Assembly (NCBI GenBank): GCA_013288815.1
Contig: JABDBD010000022.1
Span: 1 to 35,603, forward strand
Origin: Gammaproteobacteria bacterium
Lineage (GTDB): Bacteria > Pseudomonadota > Gammaproteobacteria > DSM-16500
Reading direction: 5' to 3'
DNA: 35,603 nucleotides
Shown: piece by piece, positions 7,771 through 16,534 of the stretch
Numbering within the stretch: the first letter of the stretch is position 1
How the letters are laid out: each line of letters begins with the position of its first letter
The notes under the pieces: model-generated
Seen by the model: only the letters and a program-made list of their open reading frames with translations
Told to the model about the DNA's origin: nothing
Database searches by the model: none
Translations under genes and position numbers: made by a program

Positions 7771-9269
7771 CTCTGAATAGTCTCATTTATCAACGGCCTT
7801 CTTTCAAACCACGGCATCGCTTTTTCGAGCTGAGCAGCAAGCTGGAAAAGTATTTCTTCAGCGCCGATCTTAGCTGCAAATTGTATTCCTATAGGTAAGC
7901 CTTGTTTACCTTGATATAAAGGCGCAGACATGGCTGGTTGACCGCTAATATTAAAAATAGGAGTAAATGGAATATTGGCAAAATTCTTTATTGAGCCATA
8001 CTCCATTGCTTTTTTTATCAATGGCGAGAGAGGAACATGCGTTAACACTTCTAATATCGCATTCTCAAACATATCTAGCTTTAATTGTCCTATTCGCGGA
8101 GGCTCCACTCCCATTGTCGGTATCATTAACACATCATAATCTTGAAAAAATTCTGCCATATGGCGTGCAGCATTTTCTAAAACTTCTCTAGCCCAAGCAA
8201 AGTCAGACGCTTTCATTTTGTGGCCAATACAGCTGAGTATCTCAGTTTGGATTTCTAATTCACTATGCTTAGGCTTATGCCCCATTGTCTCAGTCAATCG
8301 CTTGAGTGTAGCTGCAATCTCGCCTGCTAATACCGTTGTATATGCTATTGCAACATCATGACTGTTAATGGTCAACGTAACAGGTTCTACAACATGCCCC
8401 AAGTCCTGACACAGCAAACCTGCCTTATGCAAATGATGAATATATTCTTCACTCACTGTGCCTGCAAAAAAAGGTTGTTCACTCAAGGCAATTTGTAATT
8501 TCCCGGGAGATTTATTTAAGCATTCTCGATAAGACCCTGTTGGCGCGGGCAATGCAATAGATGAGCCTATCTCTGGACCTGCCAACACATCCAACATGGC
8601 CGCGCTATCGCGCACACTACGTGTTAGTACATGCTCAACCACCATGGCTTCCCACGTTCGCATTATGCTTGACCCTGAAGGATTGCGTCCACGACTAGGC
8701 TTAAAACCAAATAAACCGCAATAAGATGCAGGTATGCGTATAGAACCACCGCCATCATTTCCATGTGCCATAGGAACCATACCTGCAGCAACAGCAGCGG
8801 CAGAACCTCCACTAGAACCACCAGGGGAACGCGAAATATCCCAAGGATTATGTGCAGGCCCCCACAGAACAGATTCTGTAACAGGACTCAAACCAAATTC
8901 GGGAACATTTGTTTTTCCAAAAATAATTAATCCACTTTTTTTGAAGCGACTAACTAGCTCGCTATCTTTATCAGGCTTCCAAGAATGCGTAAATCGACTG
9001 CCAGAACTTAATGGCTCACCTGCATAATCTGCCAACAAGTCTTTTAATAAAAAAGGGACGCCTTGAAAAATCCCTTCTACAGGACCATGACTAATTGTTT
9101 GTTTGGCTTGTTCGTAGAAAGTATGAATCACAGCATTTAGCTTAGGATTGTAAGTGTCAACTCTCTCAATCGCCGCCTCTAATAATTCAGCTGGTGAGAC
9201 TACCCCTCGCTGAACTAAGGCTGCCAGTCCTAAGCCGTCAAATGATTCATATTCAGGAAATGTTCTCAT
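7758..9269 (-). CDS. Amidase signature family hydrolase
   Basis: Cytoplasmic Ser-Ser-Lys amidohydrolase that cleaves carbon-nitrogen amide bonds; closest in feel to the 6-aminohexanoate-cyclic-dimer hydrolase and GatA-like amidases. Counting from ATG 9269 (503 aa): Lys76 in PFLLKDL, cis-Ser152 in SPGGSSGGSAAA, and nucleophile Ser176 in DGGGSIRIPAS, all intact, so it should be active. There is no gatB or gatC beside it, so a role in tRNA amidation is unlikely. An upstream in-frame ATG at 9308 would overlap the preceding gene by 38 bp; ATG 9269 is preferred because the preceding gene's TGA ends one base before it. The stop codon lies inside the terminal repeat of the palindromic element, so the last residues may derive from it. 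Substrate unknown. Confidence 0.88.
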   Translation of the reverse strand: MRTFPEYESFDGLGLAALVQRGVVSPAELLEAAIERVDTYNPKLNAVIHTFYEQAKQTISHGPVEGIFQGVPFLLKDLLADYAGEPLSSGSRFTHSWKPDKDSELVSRFKKSGLIIFGKTNVPEFGLSPVTESVLWGPAHNPWDISRSPGGSSGGSAAAVAAGMVPMAHGNDGGGSIRIPASYCGLFGFKPSRGRNPSGSSIMRTWEAMVVEHVLTRSVRDSAAMLDVLAGPEIGSSIALPAPTGSYRECLNKSPGKLQIALSEQPFFAGTVSEEYIHHLHKAGLLCQDLGHVVEPVTLTINSHDVAIAYTTVLAGEIAATLKRLTETMGHKPKHSELEIQTEILSCIGHKMKASDFAWAREVLENAARHMAEFFQDYDVLMIPTMGVEPPRIGQLKLDMFENAILEVLTHVPLSPLIKKAMEYGSIKNFANIPFTPIFNISGQPAMSAPLYQGKQGLPIGIQFAAKIGAEEILFQLAAQLEKAMPWFERRPLINETIQSEVK

Positions 9270-9270
9270 G

Positions 9271-10362
9271 TCAATAGGATGTCGGCTTATGCGAAAACAC
9301 ATTAACACTTTCAGACTTACTAGAATCTAACATAGACATCTTGCGAGAAAACATACCGTTAGGAGAATTTAAATTTTTTGATGAAAAATATTCGGTTCTT
9401 ATTTCTATCCGCGACGTATGCTCAATCGTTTTTGGAGTCGGATTGTTATGATAACCTTTTTGTAACACATAGCGATGTAATATATCTGCATTTCGAATAG
9501 CGTCAAAAAACTGTTCCTCATTCAGGATAAAAGCGGGTCTATCCAATCGAATCCTCGCTAAAATACGATGAATTTCCTCAGAAATGCGACAAGGATCTTG
9601 TGTTGAAAACACTTGAGAATAATTTTTAAAAATTTCCAGCAGTAAAATAAGCTGTCCAGTCCACTTGACGCCAGTGGCACATTGGAAAAGAATGTGTTCC
9701 GACATTCCCGCAAGCTGCCACAAAATATCCTTGAGCACATTAGAATGATCATCTTTTAGCTGAATAGTGTCACCGTCTTCCAAATCGATGACAATAATAT
9801 TAATCTGTTTATAATAATGCGCACCCATATCAACTGGCCGCATATTTTCTAAATCTGTTTCATTGAACCGAATGAATAATTGTGATTGATAAATATTGTC
9901 TTGAAGAGTAATTATTTTTTCTACGCTAATTTGATACGGACCTATCGTTCCAGATCCTTCTTGTAAGCATAATTCATTGAATCCATCAGCAGCAGCATCA
10001 CTATATACTGAATTTTGGTTAACTGAAACAATATAACTAAGATTAGCATGTGGATTGTACGCAATATCATGAAAAAAAGAAGTCATTTGATGTCCTTTAG
10101 GAGAACATCCAGAAAGTAAATTACTCTTCGCAATGTGATTCATGTCATGTCGAAAACAATCTTCTTTCATTAAAGACAGAGGAGTTTCAGCATCATGCTT
10201 TAAAACTAAAGAACTATGTATTTGTTTGAACTTTTCTACACTCTCTAATCCTGTCACAAAGTTGTTTTTAGCTTCACTAATAACTCTTGCAATTAAAGAT
10301 CCATACAAAGGTAATGGCGGACGTGTCGCCGTAACTTCATGTCGCTGCTGCCTATCTTTCAT
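9271..10362 (-). CDS. Protein tyrosine phosphatase-fold protein with degenerate P-loop (probable pseudophosphatase)
   Basis: A 363-aa protein I do not recognise as a named gene, but with the layout of a classical tyrosine phosphatase domain. The P-loop-like segment ILFQCATGVKWTGQL (224-238) aligns with the H-C-x5-R-T-G signature: Cys228 is kept, His is Gln227, and the phosphate-binding Arg is Trp234 (codon TGG, one transition from CGG). The Q-loop-like segment LARIRLDRPAFILNEEQFFD (268-287) follows at the right distance. An LEDGDT segment (194-199) may correspond to the WPD loop. The N-terminal about 60 residues and the C-terminal about 55 (Ser/Asn-rich) are unassigned. It follows secF by 33 bp and precedes the amidase by 1 bp, so it is co-transcribed with the sec genes. 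Without the arginine, catalysis is unlikely; phosphotyrosine binding or host signalling is speculative. Confidence 0.6.
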   Translation of the reverse strand: MKDRQQRHEVTATRPPLPLYGSLIARVISEAKNNFVTGLESVEKFKQIHSSLVLKHDAETPLSLMKEDCFRHDMNHIAKSNLLSGCSPKGHQMTSFFHDIAYNPHANLSYIVSVNQNSVYSDAAADGFNELCLQEGSGTIGPYQISVEKIITLQDNIYQSQLFIRFNETDLENMRPVDMGAHYYKQINIIVIDLEDGDTIQLKDDHSNVLKDILWQLAGMSEHILFQCATGVKWTGQLILLLEIFKNYSQVFSTQDPCRISEEIHRILARIRLDRPAFILNEEQFFDAIRNADILHRYVLQKGYHNNPTPKTIEHTSRIEIRTEYFSSKNLNSPNGMFSRKMSMLDSSKSESVNVFSHKPTSY

Positions 10363-10395
10363 TGAAAATCGTAACCTCTCAGAACAAACAATTTG

Positions 10396-11349
10396 TTAGG
10401 GTCTATCATCTAATTCTTCCTTTGGTGTCGGAAGCAAATTCTGTCTCGTCAAGCCCAATGATAACGCCAACGATCCCGCGATATAGATAGATGAATAGGT
10501 ACCAATAATAATTCCGATAATTAATGCCAAAGCAAAACCTTCTAACATGCTGCCGCCCAAGAAAAACAAGGCAAACACGACCATTAATGTTAATGCGGAA
10601 GTCATAATAGTACGTGAAAGCGTTTGATTTGTTGCTTGATTTACCACTTCGACAGGAGTTGCCTTGCGTAATTTACGAAAGTTTTCTCGCACTCTATCAA
10701 ATATGACAATCGTATCATTCAATGAATATCCAATAACAGTCAGCACAGCAGCCAACGCAATCAAATTAAACTCGATATGAAAAAATGAAAAAATACCCAG
10801 AATTAAAACCGGATCATGAATTAATGCAACAGTAGAACCAATTGCAAATCGGAACTCAAAACGCAAGGCAATGTAGATCATCGTGCCTAGCAATGCGATA
10901 ACAATCGCCAACGCACCTTTTGTAGCAAGCTCTTGGCCAACTTGGGGGCCAATATAATCAACTTGTTGAACAGTCGCATCAGGTAATACTTGACGCACCT
11001 GACTCACAAGCTCATCCTGAATTGATTTAGCACCCGCCTTATTTTCAGCAGAATTATCTTTAGAATGTTTCGGAACTAAACTGATTAACACATCTCTTGA
11101 GGTACCATAACTAATCACAACTGCTTCATTATATCCAGATTTTTGAAGATCCATTCGAATTTGATTTACATTTGCTTCTCTGGGAAAACTCAGTTGGATT
11201 TGAGTTCCACCCGTAAAATCCAAACCCCAATTTAATCCATTCATCAGTAAGGAAATAATCGATAATAAAAATAAAATTGCAGATGCAATAGCAGCTCGCT
11301 TACGCTGAGCCATAAAATCGATTTGTGTATTTTGCTTAAAAAATTCCAT
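10396..11349 (-). CDS. secF: Protein translocase subunit SecF
   Basis: Membrane partner of SecD. The SecDF-YajC complex uses the proton motive force to finish protein export through SecYEG. At 317 aa it is typical. Visible: one N-terminal helix (about 19-37), the conserved WGLDFTGGTQIQLSF segment (41-55) opening the periplasmic domain, then five membrane helices. Between them come the family motifs VIGYSLNDTIVIFDRVREN in the middle and GGSMLEGFALALIIGIIIGT near the end. The SLNDTIVIFDR segment carries the conserved acidic residue linked to proton conduction. It lies 26 bp downstream of secD. Confidence 0.95.
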   Translation of the reverse strand: MEFFKQNTQIDFMAQRKRAAIASAILFLLSIISLLMNGLNWGLDFTGGTQIQLSFPREANVNQIRMDLQKSGYNEAVVISYGTSRDVLISLVPKHSKDNSAENKAGAKSIQDELVSQVRQVLPDATVQQVDYIGPQVGQELATKGALAIVIALLGTMIYIALRFEFRFAIGSTVALIHDPVLILGIFSFFHIEFNLIALAAVLTVIGYSLNDTIVIFDRVRENFRKLRKATPVEVVNQATNQTLSRTIMTSALTLMVVFALFFLGGSMLEGFALALIIGIIIGTYSSIYIAGSLALSLGLTRQNLLPTPKEELDDRP

Positions 11350-11375
11350 GTTTGTTTATCCTACATTTAATAGTA

Positions 11376-13241
11376 TTACATCCCAATCGAAATCTTTTTC
11401 ACAACTCTACCGCCATACATCCAGTTGACAATAGCACGTGTACCTGTAATCGCAGTAAACATTGAAGTTATCAAGCCGATAGTCAACGTGACAGCAAAAC
11501 CTTTCACAGGGCCTGAACCTAAACTAAATAACACGACAGCAACAATTAATGTTGTCACATTCGCATCAACAATCGTACTAAATGCTCTTTCATAACCGGC
11601 ATGAATACTGGCTTGGACACCCATGCTGTTGCGTAGCTCTTCGCGTATACGCTCGAAAATCAATACATTTGCGTCGACCGCCATACCCACTGTTAACACG
11701 ATACCGGCAATACCAGGCAAAGTAAGCGTTGCTCCTAAGAGCGATAACATCGCCACGATTAAAACAAGATTCATTGCCAATGCTAAATCAGCAATTAAGC
11801 CCATTAATCGATAGTAAAGCGCCATAAAGAGGACAACTAAACTAAATCCAACAACAACAGAAAGAACACCCATGTGAATATTTTGCTTACCTAATGTCGG
11901 GCCCACTGATCTCTCTGCTAAGTACGTCACTGTTGCTGGCAAAGCACCTGCGCGCAACAGCAATGCTAACGTCCTTGCTTCCTCTTGGCTCGTCAATCCT
12001 GTAATTTGGAAACTATTTCCGAGTGCACTTTGAATCGTAGCAACACTGATAACACGCTTATCTGTGCGATACGTAATAACATTTTGTCCGTTTACATTTT
12101 TAGTGTCTGACTTCACTTCGACAAATAACACAGCCATAGGCTTGCCAATATTATCTGCCGTCGTTTTCGTAAATAAACTTTCACCGCCACCACCTAAACG
12201 AACATTCACAGAGGCTCTTCCATCATCACCAAATCCAGAGGTGGCACTGGTGATTGAAGAACCGCGTAATATGATTTCATTTTTTAATAATACGGGTCGC
12301 CCCTCATCCCTATAAAGATGCGTATTGGGAGGCGCAACGCCAGCCATCGCAGAACTAAGATCATGTTCGGTATCCACCATATGAAATTCTAAGGTAGCTG
12401 TTTTTCCCAAAATATTCTTAGCTTCTGTTGTATTTTGCACTCCAGGCAAATCAACAGACACTCGGCTTGCGCCTTGTTGCTGAACGACTGCCTCAGAAAC
12501 ACCTAGTTCATTAACGCGATTGCGCAATGTATTCATTTCTTGATCCATGATGTCCTGATGAGATCGTTGCAAGGCAACTGGATCTAAAGAACCTTTCATG
12601 ACAAATGAATTAGCATCTGTATTCTTAACCCAAACAAAATCCGTAAACCGAGACTGTATTTCAGAATACGCTTTATCTAATGCATCAAGCGAACGAAAAT
12701 CTAGCACAATGTTGTTTTCACTATCATGCACAAGACCTGAGTAGCGTATATGATTATCCCGCAAGAGCTGCGCAATACTACGCATGTCACCATCTGCTTT
12801 TTGTTTTACGACAGAGTCTACATCAACTTGCAACAAGAAATGCACGCCTCCACGCAAATCTAAACCCAACTTCATGGGTGTTGCACCCAATGATTTTAAC
12901 CAGTTTGGTGTTGCCGGCGCTAAATTGAGTGCGACCAAATAATCTTCGCCCAAAGTCTGTTGAATAATTTCTTTTGCTTTTAATTGTTCATCCGTAGAAG
13001 AAAAACGAATCAGCAAATTTTGATTATCCATTTGCAAATTATCATATTTAATTTTTGCAGTTTGGAGTGTTTGCTTAATGAGATTTACTTTATTTTGATC
13101 TACTACGACAGCCGCATTTGTGCCAGAGACCTGCACGGCAGGATCTTCTCCATACACATTTGGCAATGCATAAATAAATGCAATCAGCACAACAACAAAG
13201 ACTAATAAATTTTTCCACCAAGGATACCGATTTAGAATCAT
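11376..13241 (-). CDS. secD: Protein translocase subunit SecD
   Basis: Inner-membrane subunit with a large periplasmic domain that grips emerging substrates. At 621 aa it is near the E. coli length. Visible: an N-terminal membrane helix (about 10-28), the periplasmic P1 domain opened by KLGLDLRGGVHFLLQVD (124-140), a head region around residues 230-400, and five C-terminal helices. These carry LTVGMAVDANVLIFERIREE, with the proton-relay aspartate, and DANVTTLIVAVVLF. The ATG at 13241 is 33 bp after yajC. No disruption is seen. Confidence 0.96.
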   Translation of the reverse strand: MILNRYPWWKNLLVFVVVLIAFIYALPNVYGEDPAVQVSGTNAAVVVDQNKVNLIKQTLQTAKIKYDNLQMDNQNLLIRFSSTDEQLKAKEIIQQTLGEDYLVALNLAPATPNWLKSLGATPMKLGLDLRGGVHFLLQVDVDSVVKQKADGDMRSIAQLLRDNHIRYSGLVHDSENNIVLDFRSLDALDKAYSEIQSRFTDFVWVKNTDANSFVMKGSLDPVALQRSHQDIMDQEMNTLRNRVNELGVSEAVVQQQGASRVSVDLPGVQNTTEAKNILGKTATLEFHMVDTEHDLSSAMAGVAPPNTHLYRDEGRPVLLKNEIILRGSSITSATSGFGDDGRASVNVRLGGGGESLFTKTTADNIGKPMAVLFVEVKSDTKNVNGQNVITYRTDKRVISVATIQSALGNSFQITGLTSQEEARTLALLLRAGALPATVTYLAERSVGPTLGKQNIHMGVLSVVVGFSLVVLFMALYYRLMGLIADLALAMNLVLIVAMLSLLGATLTLPGIAGIVLTVGMAVDANVLIFERIREELRNSMGVQASIHAGYERAFSTIVDANVTTLIVAVVLFSLGSGPVKGFAVTLTIGLITSMFTAITGTRAIVNWMYGGRVVKKISIGM

Positions 13242-13274
13242 ACGTTTCTTCCATGTACTTTTTTAAAATTATGC

Positions 13275-13634
13275 CTATTGAATAGATTTGAGGGTTCCCT
13301 TAGGCAACACATTCACTATTGATGACTTTTGCATCGTCATTTCAGTTGCTTCTGACACAGCTAAGACGATGTAATTTTCATTCAGCTTACTTATTTTACC
13401 CACTATTCCACCCGCGGTGACGACTTCATCACCCTTCGCTAGAGAAGCCAGCATTTCTCTCAGTTCTTTTGCACGCTTATTTTGTGGGCGCCAAACAGTG
13501 ACGTATACGAATAAAATAAATAAAACGAGGAAAAAAGGTAAAAAAAGATTGGGTTGTTGTGGGGCACCTGCTCCAACACCGTCCGCATAAGCATTTGTGA
13601 CAAAGCTACTTAACAAGCCTGCAATGATGTTCAT
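13275..13634 (-). CDS. yajC: Sec translocon accessory subunit YajC
   Basis: Small single-span membrane protein that associates with SecDF. Of 119 aa, the membrane helix is about 29-48 (LFLPFFLVLFILFVYVTVW), followed by the hallmark RPQNKRAKELREML and the cytoplasmic segment LAKGDEVVTAGGIVGKISKL. The N-terminal 20 or so residues are mildly hydrophobic and Gly/Ala-rich, as in other YajC proteins. In most gammaproteobacteria tgt lies immediately upstream; here it is missing, and 257 bp with a palindromic repeat separate yajC from queA. Confidence 0.93.
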   Translation of the reverse strand: MNIIAGLLSSFVTNAYADGVGAGAPQQPNLFLPFFLVLFILFVYVTVWRPQNKRAKELREMLASLAKGDEVVTAGGIVGKISKLNENYIVLAVSEATEMTMQKSSIVNVLPKGTLKSIQ

Positions 13635-13734
13635 TTATTATCCCTACACTCAAAATTAAAGTTACCTAATTTACCTTTTTAGTAGGCTACACGCAAATTT
13701 TAAAAACTCAGCTTACGTAATAAGCACCCACGGC

Positions 13735-13833
13735 CGTCATCGCGAAGCTGCGAAGCGCTTAGCCGTGGCGACCCAGATTCACTTAACACTCCTGGATTGC
13801 CACGGCTAAGCGCTTCGCAGCCTCGCAAAGACG
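13735..13833. repeat. Dispersed palindromic repeat between queA and yajC
   Basis: Perfect 23-bp arms at 13747-13769 and 13799-13821 (GCTGCGAAGCGCTTAGCCGTG...), with an imperfect outer extension starting CGTCATCGCGA and ending CTCGCAAAGACG. The TGGATTGCCACG...CTCGCAAAGACG pattern resembles a dispersed repeat common in intracellular proteobacteria. It sits where tgt would be expected. I see no gene in the 257-bp gap 13635-13891. Confidence 0.8.
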
Positions 13834-13891
13834 AGTTCTTCCTTAAGTATATGGGCGAAAAAGAGCAACCGTGTAATATGAATTAAAAAAC

Positions 13892-14920
13892 TTAACTTTT
13901 GCGAGTGATAAACATGGCATCACCATAACTATAGAAACGATAACGATGCTGCACTGCTTCCTGATAGGCTTTCATAATTGAAGAATAGCCGCCAAATGCA
14001 GACACCAGCATGAGCAAGCTAGAGCCAGGGACATGTAAGTTCGTTATTAGCGCATCGACACAATTAAATTGAAAGCCAGGATAAATAAAAATATCGGTAT
14101 TTCCATAATAAGGTTGAATTTCGCCGCCGCGACTTGCTGTTTCTAAACTGCGCGAAGAAGTGGTTCCTACTGCAATCACTCGTCCGCCTTGGGATTTTGT
14201 TTGCTTTATTTGCTCACATAACGTTTCAGAAACCTCGATATATTCAGGATGCATACGGTGCTGCTCAATTTGCTCTACTCTGACAGGAGCAAATGTTCCT
14301 GCACCAACATGTAGTGTGAGATAACCAAAGTTAACTCCTTTCTTCGATAATGCAGACAATATTTCATCGTCAAAATGTAACCCTGCCGTAGGAGCTGCAA
14401 CAGAACCTTTGTGTTTTGCATAAACTGTTTGATAACGCTCTTTATCACTTTCTTCTGGCTCACGCTGGAAATACATAGGCAAAGGAATTTGCCCAATGGA
14501 TTCTATGACTTCTAGCACTGCTCGCTCATCTAAACAGCGTAATAAAAATAAATCATCTTGACGTCCTAAAACCTCAAACTGAATATTATGTTGAAATAGC
14601 AAATAGGTCTGTGGGCGCAAAGCCTTACTGGCGCGAACGTGAGCCAATACTTTATGTTGATCCAGAATGCGCTCTACCAAAACTTCTACACGTCCTCCAG
14701 ATTCTTTATGTCCTCTGAGACGAGCGGGAATCACACGGGTATTATTGAAAACCAATAAATCATTAGGCTCAATTAACCTAACCAGGTCAGTAAATAGACT
14801 ATGAGTAATACGTCCTGAGTTTCCCTCAAGGCACAAAAGACGACTACCGCTGCGCTCAGCAAGAGGATACCGCGCAATTAACTCAGTCGGCAGATCATAT
14901 TGAAAATCACTTAATAACAT
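13892..14920 (-). CDS. queA: S-adenosylmethionine:tRNA ribosyltransferase-isomerase QueA
   Basis: Converts preQ1 in tRNA to epoxyqueuosine by transferring and isomerising the ribosyl group of SAM. At 342 aa it is full length. Visible: N-terminal [19 protein letters not shown] (6-24), [20 protein letters not shown], the [12 protein letters not shown] segment and the C-terminal [16 protein letters not shown], all conserved in the family. Its substrate is made by tRNA-guanine transglycosylase (Tgt), whose gene usually follows queA but is absent here. It is upstream of yajC on the same strand. The ATG at 14920 is the natural start. Confidence 0.95.
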   Translation of the reverse strand: MLLSDFQYDLPTELIARYPLAERSGSRLLCLEGNSGRITHSLFTDLVRLIEPNDLLVFNNTRVIPARLRGHKESGGRVEVLVERILDQHKVLAHVRASKALRPQTYLLFQHNIQFEVLGRQDDLFLLRCLDERAVLEVIESIGQIPLPMYFQREPEESDKERYQTVYAKHKGSVAAPTAGLHFDDEILSALSKKGVNFGYLTLHVGAGTFAPVRVEQIEQHRMHPEYIEVSETLCEQIKQTKSQGGRVIAVGTTSSRSLETASRGGEIQPYYGNTDIFIYPGFQFNCVDALITNLHVPGSSLLMLVSAFGGYSSIMKAYQEAVQHRYRFYSYGDAMFITRKS

Positions 14921-15040
14921 GAATACACACTTATTTTAAGTTTCAAACCATCCTTAACTAAGGTATCTCCATGTACTGCTAGCGGTGAATTGTGCCAAAT
15001 TTATGGGCAAAATTCAACTTAAAGTCTCAGACCGGGATAG

Positions 15041-15059
15041 CATAACTGAGGTTAAATAA
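15041..15059. repeat. Solitary end of the TTATTTAACCTCAGTTATG repeat family
   Basis: CATAACTGAGGTTAAATAA is the exact complement of 7579-7597, the left end of the long palindrome after suhB. Only this end and a weakly similar flank are present, in the 144-bp gap between nuoN and queA and just before the nuoN stop codon. It suggests a decayed or partly deleted copy. Confidence 0.7.
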
Positions 15060-15064
15060 CTACC

Positions 15065-16522
15065 TCAGGCGAAAGAAACTCTACACATATCAATTAAACT
15101 ACTGGGAAAAAGGCCGAATACTAAAACAAATAAACCATTCACTGTCGTGACTGCTAGCATATTTGGTGAAACAGTAAATCGTGATTCATCAAGACCTTCA
15201 GCAGGCTCTTCAAAATACATTAACATCACCATACGTAAATAGTAGTACGCACCCACAATAGCAAATAACAATGCTAATGCGGCAAGCCATACCAAATGAG
15301 CTTCGACTAATGCTTCTAATAAACCAAGCTTAGCAAAAAACCCTACTGTAGGTGGAATGCCAGCCATTGAGAACATTAACAATAACATCATAAACGCGAG
15401 CCATGGGTTGCGCGCATTGAGTCCGCGGTAATCGTTGAGCTGATCGAACTCAAGACCCTTTTTACTTAAGATGGCAATGATCGCAAATGCGCCCGCAGCA
15501 ACGATAGTGTATGTAGCGACGTAAAAAATAGCAGCAGAATAACCTTCTGCAGAATTTGGGCCTGCAATAATACCTAACAACATATACCCTATATGTGCGA
15601 TAGAGGAATACGCTAACATACGTTTAAGATTAGTTTGTGCAATCGCCAATAAGTTTCCAAAAAACATCGATAGCACAGCAACAACAATTAAAACGTGCTC
15701 CCACTGTATTTGTAAATTTGGCATTGCTTCAACCAAAATACGGATAGTAATTCCAAACGCTGCAATTTTAGGTGCGCTTGCGATAAAGAGTGTCATGTTT
15801 GTCGATGCGCCTTGATACACATCCGGAACCCACATATGAAATGGCACAGCACCAAACTTAAATAGTAATCCCACTAAAATGAAAACCAATCCGAACAATT
15901 CGACCATCTGTTGTGTGGATGAAAGCCCTTCTCGATTTGCAATTTCCAATATTTGAATGGAACCTGTTGCACCATACACCATAGAAATTCCATACAATAA
16001 TAATCCAGAGGCTAATGCGCCCATCACAAAATATTTCATTGCAGCTTCGGTAGCTTGTGAAGAATCTTTTTGCATCGCGACCATAGCGTACAAAGCAAGC
16101 GACAGTAATTCTAAGCCTAAGTAAATCGTTAAAAAACTATAGGCAGAACACATAATTAACATACCGAGCACAGCTAACAATCCTAAAACATAATATTCGC
16201 CAAATGCAATTTTTCGAGCCTGAATATATTCACGCGAATAAGCAAAGACAAAAAAACTGATCAAACAGACAAATATTTTTAGCAACATCGATAATTTATC
16301 GATAATGTAATTTCCGCTAAACGTAATGATGGGACTAGGATAGTTAAAAAATTGTGAAATAGACATGAAGAACGTAATAACGACAGTCGCTTGAACTAAA
16401 ATATACGTCACCAATCGTAACCGTGCAGGTAAAAAAACATCGGTCAATAAAGCCAATGTGATCATGCACAACATAAAAATTTCAGGTAGAGCAACTGAAA
16501 AAATTGGCATTGCAAAATTCAT
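15065..16522 (-). CDS. nuoN: NADH-quinone oxidoreductase subunit N
   Basis: Antiporter-like proton-pumping subunit of complex I in the inner membrane. At 485 aa, with about 14 helices, it is the usual size. The conserved Mrp-type core is visible as LLFKFGAVPFHMWVPDVYQG (about residues 220-240), with the helix-7 lysine in FKFG, followed by ASTNMTLFIASAPKIAAFG with a second lysine and NLKRMLAYSSIAHIGYMLLG. It is the last gene of the nuo operon, 12 bp after nuoM. A repeat end lies immediately downstream. Confidence 0.95.
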   Translation of the reverse strand: MNFAMPIFSVALPEIFMLCMITLALLTDVFLPARLRLVTYILVQATVVITFFMSISQFFNYPSPIITFSGNYIIDKLSMLLKIFVCLISFFVFAYSREYIQARKIAFGEYYVLGLLAVLGMLIMCSAYSFLTIYLGLELLSLALYAMVAMQKDSSQATEAAMKYFVMGALASGLLLYGISMVYGATGSIQILEIANREGLSSTQQMVELFGLVFILVGLLFKFGAVPFHMWVPDVYQGASTNMTLFIASAPKIAAFGITIRILVEAMPNLQIQWEHVLIVVAVLSMFFGNLLAIAQTNLKRMLAYSSIAHIGYMLLGIIAGPNSAEGYSAAIFYVATYTIVAAGAFAIIAILSKKGLEFDQLNDYRGLNARNPWLAFMMLLLMFSMAGIPPTVGFFAKLGLLEALVEAHLVWLAALALLFAIVGAYYYLRMVMLMYFEEPAEGLDESRFTVSPNMLAVTTVNGLFVLVFGLFPSSLIDMCRVSFA

Positions 16523-16534
16523 ATCTCTTTTCCT

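Noticed and set aside
7758-9269. GatA subunit of the tRNA amidotransferase
   Set aside because: No gatB or gatC nearby, and the sequence around the catalytic serines resembles stand-alone amidases.
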